Assembly: GCF_000003605.2 (NCBI RefSeq)
Contig: NW_003128872.1
Location: forward strand, 4,433-16,634
Direction: 5' to 3'
Source: Saccoglossus kowalevskii
Lineage: Eukaryota > Hemichordata > Enteropneusta > Harrimaniidae
DNA: 12,202 bases
Under the pieces are notes generated by a model that worked only from the letters and a program-made list of their open reading frames with translations, was not told where the DNA came from and did not search any database. This document shows, piece by piece, positions 6,324-12,202 of the stretch (the stretch's first letter is position 1; every line of letters starts with the position of its first letter). The position numbers were made by a program, and so were the translations under genes.

Positions 6324-9300
6324 CTATTGTAACAAAGCGATAAATCACAGTTAACCATTGTCACGTTCAAGTGTAAACATAACTGCACACGGTGATGATT
6401 GACGACATAGAATCAATCGATCACATACAAATACTTTATTCATTATGCTGTGTCATGTGCGATATGGGTTATATGTACACAACACGTTATTGTTTACACG
6501 AACATGCCGAAAGCATGCATGCATGCCGAATTTCGTGATAAGAAGATTCACCTATAGCAATATAACTCTATTAAATAATGTATTACTGAGTAACTTACCC
6601 CGCTGTAGGATGGACATGAAACATACACACATGACAAATTATGTTGCTTCATAACGTCATTGGCATCCATGGAGAATGCCACTGCCAGTGTATTGTGCTT
6701 TGATAGACTGTTATCTTTAATATTATTTAAACACTTTGTTGCATTACCATACTGCATTTGATCATACTTTGGTACAATCCGGCACCTGTACACCAACATA
6801 AAGAAAACAAAATAATTCGTCTATCCACATTAGCAAATACGCCGGAAAAAATCGATATACGCTGTTAACGTAAGATTTGGTCAGTAATGAGTACATCCAA
6901 GTCATAGCAATATTGCAAGGTCTTTAAGGTACAGATGTAGGTTCCTGAACGCTCGAAGTGATATTTTTTACATATAGTTAGACAGTGTTTGCTACTCAAT
7001 GTTAAGATTTCAGAGATCTACCACAAAGGAATAACTGGAAAAACAAGTTTTAGAAACATCAACATACTGAAATATACATGGGTATGTGTTGTAATTGCCA
7101 ATATGTACGCTACTGTTTAGTTGGTGAAAGAGTTTATTTCAATTGGATTTGAAATGTACACACTGTGTAGGTGGAGTGTTTTAATGAAAAGAATGTTCAG
7201 CTTTGTATGTTATGATTTGTTCACATACAATGATACCAAAAGTGTTAAATACTTTAGTAGTTTTAACTAAGTTATTAACACCATTTGGCACATTGCTACA
7301 ATAAAATAGTAAAATTAATAGTAAAATAATATGAAAATTGCAACCCTTTGCAACGAAAACTAAACTACATAAAAAGATCATTTCAATTTTTTGTAGTAAG
7401 CTCCACTTGCTTCTGTGATTCACAATCAGTTTTTAGGGCTGTCAGTGTCCACTAACTAAATCTATACTATATGTATGAAATGTCAAAACTATTCTTCGCA
7501 ATAAAGTTTACACGAGGAGAGAGGGTATATAACGACCATTCTTTCTTACTTCTTGTTTTTGACTTCTTATACTTACGGTTCTCCTGTTCTGTTTCTCCAA
7601 TGCACAGCTAAGTAAGGCTTTCCATTACATAATGTACTCGCAACTTTTTCTCCCATTTTTCTGATGTAGGGCGCCCACTTCAGATGTATATCGATTATTC
7701 TGTCTATTTCTTGTTTTCCAGGAATCGGCCAATTATCGATATCCCATGGTCGAAATAAGCCAACACAGCGTGTAGAAATAGTTTCTCCATACAGTTGTCT
7801 GTATTCCTGGCGTGTTTTCGAAATGTCTGGTAACACGGGAAGTTTGATGCCATAATTCATTTCAAACACCAGCGACGTTTTTATGTATTCGCGGGTATAT
7901 TCTCTATCAGAGATCACCGGAATATGCTCCATCACAATGATATCAATCGAATTATTACAAACACGTTTATATTCATCAACTGTTACCGTAGAAACTAAAC
8001 GTGATAACTCGTCGATGTCAAACGTGGATTCCAGAGAATGCATTCCCCCTGGATTACGCTTACCAAAACGTTGAGTTAAGTGGTTTCTAATTGCACTAAT
8101 TACAATAGAACGATTTTGACTGATTGCATAGCGTAAGGCAATTCTGAAGTTATTGTACTGGTAGTTTGGACCACCGGCAAAGTAGTGAATAGGAAACAAA
8201 TAACGAACGCTTGTAATATGGGTTATATAGTCTTCGTCAATTCCTAGCAGCTTTGTATAATTGTGTGATGATGTGTTTTGTATACGATTGATATAAACTT
8301 CATTGTTCTTTATTGTAGTTTTGTTTTCACGTATCTTCTCGATATTCTATAGATAGAAGTAGTAAAAACATTTTGTTAAAGTCGAACAAGATACAGAAAA
8401 TCAAGAGGAGTTAATGCAAAAAAGACAATATGCAGACTGGGCTAGACAATCACGTATTGATGTCGTGCATAGCGTGTCACAGTTTGACTATATTCAAGAC
8501 CTAATTTCATCACATTGACATAAACAATGTTGTGGTCGTGTGAAATAAAAACAAAACAAAAAAAAAGGTGATACCAAATGCCAAATAGCCGTTTTGTGAT
8601 TGAGTGGCGTGACGGAATATCAACCACTATAACGCTTCTATCCCGGGTTTTGATTTAACTTGGTTACATACACGTTACACATTCTCGGTATATGTTAATA
8701 GTTGTTGTCAATTGGAGAGATATAGCGCATTCGCAATAGCAATCTACTGTACTAAATACTCAATATACAGAACCAGATACAATAAATGATTAGTAAATTG
8801 TGATTCTTTCTTTTGTTTTTTACTTTAGAAAAGTTAATTCAATAGTAAAATATTGACAGTTACGTAAAAATCTGTAATTAATTAAATGTTTTAGGGTTAT
8901 TGAAATATTATTTGCACAGATATGTTAAACAATTTGCAATATGTGAAAGTGACATATGAATGACACATGGATGTCAAGTACACCGAACTATGAAGTATGT
9001 TTGCACTGGAAATGAACATGTGTCCTGAAGTGCCCGTGGTATAACAACAAAAAAGGAAGTCATAGTAATTATTAATTTTTAATTGAAACCTGTTCACGTA
9101 CATACATAGTTTTAATTAAAACCAATCAATAACAATATATGCATATTATGAGAAATTTGCGACAAAACATAAACACCACCTGTATTTTTAAATATTATCT
9201 ATGAATCACCTTTGTTAAATGAATTGACCCAGGCCCAGAATTGAATGTAAAGATCTCCGAACTATGAACAAATATCATCATAATACAAGTACAGTAACTT

Positions 9301-9572
9301 GGAGAAGGTATCCAAATTAATATATCTAATAATGAAATAATTGATTGTGAATATTTTCTGAATACAAAACTTACTGTTAGAGTACTTGCTGAAACGGTGT
9401 CGACTGTTATATCTTCAGTAGATGTCCTCGTCATCCAGGTATCTGCCTCTGAAGACTCAGTCCTTATATCGACGTAATTATTAAGTATAAACATGTAATT
9501 AAACGTGCCCATTATTAACAAGAATGTTAGAATCTTAACGACAGTGATCAGACTTGGTATGGGTAACGTCAT
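6182..9572 (-). CDS. Peptide O-fucosyltransferase-like type II membrane protein (four exons, 3' end unresolved)
   Basis: Exons 9572-9375, 8346-7577, 6785-6599 and 6323-6182 join in matching phases (0, 2, 0) across consensus splice sites, giving 432 codons plus one base. The start is the only upstream in-frame ATG before a TGA; it has A at -3. Residues about 7-30 form a hydrophobic signal anchor after a very short cytoplasmic tail, followed by a Ser/Thr-rich stem. Residues about 125-150 carry FAGGPNYQYNNFRIALRYA, the glycine-asparagine motif of GDP-fucose protein O-fucosyltransferase folds. LAVHWRNRTGEP near 312-323 matches the H-x-R sugar-nucleotide motif. SLVEQEIC near 424-431 is the conserved C-terminal block. 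About eleven N-glycosylation sequons fit a lumenal domain. By family knowledge such enzymes move fucose from GDP-fucose to Ser/Thr of secreted proteins in the ER or Golgi; the acceptor here is unknown, and it is not clearly POFUT1 or POFUT2. The final part of the fold was not found. Confidence 0.85.
6324..6598 (-). other. Intron 3 of the O-fucosyltransferase-like gene
   Basis: A 275-base GT-AG intron between SCPSYSG and KIIEILKD. Apart from short duplicated gcatg words (near 6505-6530), nothing notable is in it. Open frames here on either strand are chance. Confidence 0.75.
6599..6785 (-). CDS. Exon 3: middle of the catalytic domain
   Basis: The acceptor GGTGTACAG ends at 6786. One G completes the proline codon, then 62 codons run from CRIVPKYD to SCPSYSG before GTAAGT (GT at 6598-6597), phase 0. 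It is cysteine-rich with four sequons, and the beta-strand-like TLAVAFSMD and CVYVSC segments fit the second Rossmann-like half of the fold. Total length of exons 1-3 is a multiple of three. Confidence 0.85.
6786..7576 (-). other. Intron 2 of the O-fucosyltransferase-like gene
   Basis: A 791-base GT-AG intron splitting the proline codon after the VHWRNRTGE motif. AT-rich, without recognisable repeats or nested genes. Confidence 0.8.
7577..8346 (-). CDS. Exon 2: N-terminal half of the catalytic domain
   Basis: The acceptor CTATCTATAG ends at 8347 and the exon opens in phase 0 with NIEKIREN. It ends with GGA GAA CC before GTAAGT (GT at 7576-7575), leaving two bases of a proline codon. It codes about 257 residues, including the GGPNYQYNNF motif and the VHWRN motif, with six N-x-S/T sequons. 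This is the longest open stretch in the window and the strongest evidence for the gene. The frame runs open upstream as far as the in-frame TAG at 8349-8347, which overlaps the acceptor site. Confidence 0.9.
8347..9374 (-). other. Intron 1 of the O-fucosyltransferase-like gene
   Basis: A 1028-base phase-0 GT-AG intron separating the membrane anchor/stem exon from the catalytic exons, a common arrangement in type II glycosyltransferases. Short open frames at 8442-8627 and 8897-9103 have no protein character. Confidence 0.7.
9375..9572 (-). CDS. Exon 1: signal anchor and stem
   Basis: Codes 66 residues from ATG (9572-9570) to the donor GTAAGT whose GT lies at 9374-9373, phase 0. It contains the membrane anchor (LITVVKILTFLLIMG) and a Thr/Ser/Asp/Glu-rich stem. 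Start choice: a GTG further upstream is in the same frame but no upstream ATG exists before the TGA. Confidence 0.75.
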
Positions 9573-9680
9573 GCTGCTACGAGTATTATGACCTGTGCTA
9601 TGTTTCAGCACAACGGTATAATGGTATCACCAAGCTGTTGACAGGATCTCCAAAACAATTGGATACTCAGGGTGGCGGTG

Positions 9681-9699
9681 AATATAAATGGGGGCGGGC
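9681..9699 (-). promoter_or_regulatory. Possible core promoter: GC box next to a TATA-like word
   Basis: On the minus strand a GC box (GCCCGCCCCC, 9699-9690) runs into ATTTATATT (9689-9681), about 110 bases upstream of the ATG at 9572. A CCAAT word follows at about 9663-9659. The layout fits a promoter of the glycosyltransferase gene, with transcription starting around 9650, but no start site can be seen directly. Confidence 0.3.
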
Positions 9700-9945
9700 A
9701 CCATAATCGTTATCATATGTAAAAAAATGTTGTCTTCGTACATTTTCATTATTAAAACGTAAATTATTTGTATTTATTCTTAACAATTTATGTATTGCAC
9801 TTATTGTAACAGATATTTAAAAAAAGGTTGCTAGTTTAATGAAAAAAACCCTATATCATCGCAATTAACGTTACACAACAATAATAGCTTGTATACTTCT
9901 CTATTGTTTAAAGGAAATAAAATGCCCGGTGAACGAGAAGACAAT

Positions 9946-9959
9946 GTTTCCCTAGCAAC
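9946..9959. promoter_or_regulatory. X-box-like palindrome (RFX-type site)
   Basis: GTTTCCCTAGCAAC consists of two half-sites (GTTTCC and AGCAAC) in inverted order around CT, close to the RFX X-box consensus GTTNCCATGGNAAC. It lies about 375 bases upstream of the ATG of the minus-strand gene. RFX factors often control ciliary and immune genes; a link with this gene is speculative. Confidence 0.3.
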
Positions 9960-11788
9960 CACAACCACAACACAAACCATATATGTATATAAGCAATATA
10001 TAATAACATTACGTTAACAAATCTGGTTTCATCTTACGTCACGTGTAATGCTATCCGTCATTTCAATGAAAAGAGTACACCGATCTTGAACTACTTTTTT
10101 GTTACTGGAATGAAACTTTCTAGTTTATACAAGGCTGTATTCTAATTACATTATTCTGAAAAGTTGATACGTGTATTGTTTCCCGGCCAGATGAATTGTT
10201 GGACTCAATTCAATATTACTGAAATATTATCATTACAGTACAAATTGACTTTAAAGCATAAATACAACTGTTATCACAGTCAAAGCTATTATCACAGCTG
10301 TAATTATTGTTGGCACAGAGTACTGACTACCCATGTGATATTGTTTGGATAATGTTTTCATTGATTAAACAGTAGCAGGTGGCGACAGATTTAAAACTCG
10401 TCAGTTGCTGACAGAGCGTTCTTAGCCAACACTCCCACCTGTGAAACTTGTCACATTTGGCTATTATGATGAACGTTTATTTCGTGTAAATATTTACTGT
10501 TGATGCTGTTTGTAGGAAAACCCGTATGTAATCATTGATTAAATGACTAAGTATACTTGACTATGAAGGGATAAATTAGTTTGACTGGTCTGTGGTTGTA
10601 GGGCAGGTTCGCAGAACTCCACAGCTTACTTAAGCCACGGTTCACCGTGTACAAAATGACGTGATAACATTAAGCGAAAATTCATCTGACAGGGAAGATC
10701 TAATAGGGAAGATAGGGGAGACACACAAATACATACAAAGGGCATTTAAAGCGATTGGGCGGTGGGAACAGTGTTAATACAACAGTCAGTTTATGCCAAA
10801 CGTATTTGAACATTACTTGTCATCACGTATAAGTATGGATAATGTAATGTACTCTATTTTCCCCGAACTAGAACATTTGCATAATACCTTGAAGGAAATA
10901 TACATACTTTTAATTTCGAAGGCAATGTTTTATATAGGTATATAATGTTAATGAATCCCTTTCGTGTGGTATTTTCCGACGAAACATATGTGAAGTCAGA
11001 GTTGTGGATGTGAAAGTAATGAACGGAAAATTTGAAATGTGTTATCGAAAAGTCATGAATATTCAATAGAAGGATAGGATGAATCATCAGCTTCTACAGA
11101 CGCCCATCCACTGGATAGTCGCAGTCCGTACAGTTAGTCGAGTCAAGAACAGGATAAAAAACAAAGGTTTTTGATGATGAGGATATTTGTGTATATTCGA
11201 CAGCTATCAGTAAAATGAACAGACTCGTAATAAAAGTCATTTTACAGTTCCGCTAAATATGGCTACTGCTGGATGAAAGCAACGTCGTTCAAATCAACAT
11301 CTGTATTTTCTTGTACAATAGTTATCTGCATTAAATATAGATAGAACGTGTGTCCCCTTTGATGCTACAGTAAAATATTATGAGGTTATTACAAGGATAC
11401 TGCAAAGTATTCACAAAGACAGTACAGCAGGAGTATCGACCAACGCGCAGCGGAGGTCAATGCAACCACGTACTGTCTGAGTGCATAATTTGCAGTATTC
11501 TCATAATGACCTTATTACTATACATCGTTTCCTCACAGGAATACATCATGGGAATGTCAAAATCCGTCACGTCACATATAAATCATGAAACCATGTGTTT
11601 CTCGCCGCTTTACTCGTGATTTTGTGATAACCTCTCAATATCCCAACATTCGTTGATTTAACCAGCTATTTGAATGGTCTTAAGTGTTTCGTCACCAGGG
11701 AACGTGATTATAGGAAATGCACATCGTTAACTCTGTTCGAAACAAAAGAAAAGACATAAATTTTGTTAAAATAACTTTCTTCTTTTCA
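9960..11788. other. No supportable gene; non-coding stretch
   Basis: Short open frames occur at 10164-10352 (+), 10854-11087 (-) and 11380-11619 (+). None is recognisable. The last contains a hydrophobic run (CSILIMTLLLYIV) but has no family resemblance, and its surroundings show no clear exon borders. Small features include an imperfect stem with arms CAGGTGG/CCACCTG at 10376-10382 and 10435-10441, a TTATCACAG word repeated 18 bases apart (10271 and 10289), and a CACGGT/ACCGTG palindrome near 10636-10649. Confidence 0.5.
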
Positions 11789-12202
11789 CTAGAAAACACT
11801 GGTACCCATACTGATCCTTAATAGAAAACACTGGTACCCATAATGTCCCTTTACTAGAAAACACTGGTACCTATAATGTCCCCTTACTAGAAAACACTGG
11901 TACCCAAAATGTCTCTTTACTAGAAAACACTGGTACCCATAATGTCTCCTTACTAGAAAACACTGGTACCCATAATGTCCCCTTACTAGAAAACACTGGT
12001 ACCCATAATGTCTCCTTACTAGAAAACACTGGTACCCATAATGTCCCCTTACTAGAAAACACTGGTACCCATAATGTCTCCTTACTAGAAAACACCGGTA
12101 CCCATAATGTCCCCTTACTAGAAAACACTGGTAGCCATAATGTCCCCTTACTAGAAAACACTGGTACCCATAATGTCCTCTTCCTAGAAGACACTGGTAC
12201 CC
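11789..12202. repeat. 33-bp minisatellite, 12 full units and a partial, running off the window
   Basis: Units begin at 11789 (32 bases), 11821, 11854, 11887, 11920, 11953, 11986, 12019, 12052, 12085, 12118, 12151 and 12184 (19 bases seen). Each has the core CTAGAAAACACTGGTACCC followed by an ATAATGTCNCCTTA-type tail. All but the unit at 12118 keep the GGTACC palindrome (that unit has GGTAGCC). From 11920 to 12117 the tail alternates GTCTCC and GTCCCC, giving a 66-base higher-order unit. The period is a multiple of three, so the minus strand reads as an open 11-residue repeat (TLWVPVFSSK with G or E). The middle units are nearly identical and the left-edge units are more diverged, as expected from unequal exchange. 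Confidence 0.96.
11871..12202 (-). other. Open frame through the minisatellite, probably not a gene
   Basis: The minus strand is open from the window edge to about 11871, with repeats of TLWVPVFSSK preceded alternately by G and E. No start, splice signal, signal peptide or non-repetitive coding flank is visible, and the frame stops within the diverged edge units. A repeat with a period divisible by three and no stop in one frame is automatically open throughout that frame. Coding is possible if an exon continues beyond the window. Confidence 0.2.

Noticed and set aside
7883-8074. Plus-strand open frame of 63 codons
   Set aside because: Shadow on the opposite strand of exon 2 of the minus-strand gene.
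10598-10625. T-arm-like GGTTCGcaGAACTCC string, checked as a tRNA
   Set aside because: No acceptor stem, D-arm or anticodon arm could be formed around it; no tRNA found anywhere in the window.
11380-11619. Plus-strand 79-codon frame with a hydrophobic stretch, possibly a small membrane protein
   Set aside because: No family resemblance and no exon signals beyond chance. An acceptor-like TTTCCTCACAG interrupts it, so the frame itself is not good evidence of a gene.
11789-12202. CRISPR array
   Set aside because: The repeats are contiguous with no unique spacers and the DNA is clearly from an animal genome; it is a minisatellite.

Overview
The window looks like nuclear DNA from an invertebrate animal. 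It is AT-rich, its one recognisable gene is split by GT-AG introns, and the remainder is transposon remnants, satellite DNA and unassigned non-coding sequence. The exact lineage cannot be read from this window. A marine deuterostome or lophotrochozoan would fit the O-fucosyltransferase-like gene and the L1/Tx1-like retroelement; that placement is inference.

Layout, left to right. Positions 1 to about 1720 hold the 3' part of a decayed non-LTR retrotransposon (reverse transcriptase palm motifs, C-terminal CCHC-like zinc knuckle, AT-rich 3' tail), broken by frameshifts and stops. Two short non-autonomous inverted-repeat elements lie at 2445-2599 and 4739-5023. Their terminal repeats share a GTCGTC block and a CGCATG core, and they sit at TTAA or TTAA-like sites. 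Between them are a degenerate 22-bp periodic repeat (about 2701-2854) and AT-rich sequence with no convincing gene. A GC-rich, hairpin-rich dispersed-repeat fragment lies at about 5806-5975.

The main gene is on the minus strand, from the ATG at 9572 down to at least 6182. Four exons join in compatible phases across consensus splice sites and encode a type II membrane protein of the peptide O-fucosyltransferase-like superfamily. It has a signal anchor, a GGPNYQYNNFR nucleotide-sugar motif, a VHWRN motif and a C-terminal SLVEQEIC block. The last part of the fold is not identified. Either a terminal exon lies further left, or the gene ends by read-through at a stop just past exon 4, where an AATAAA follows.

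The right side (9700-11780) has no supportable gene, only possible regulatory motifs upstream of the glycosyltransferase. The window ends inside a 33-bp minisatellite (11789-12202) with a partly alternating 66-bp higher-order pattern. The genes do not form a pathway: this is one cellular gene in repeat-rich surroundings.
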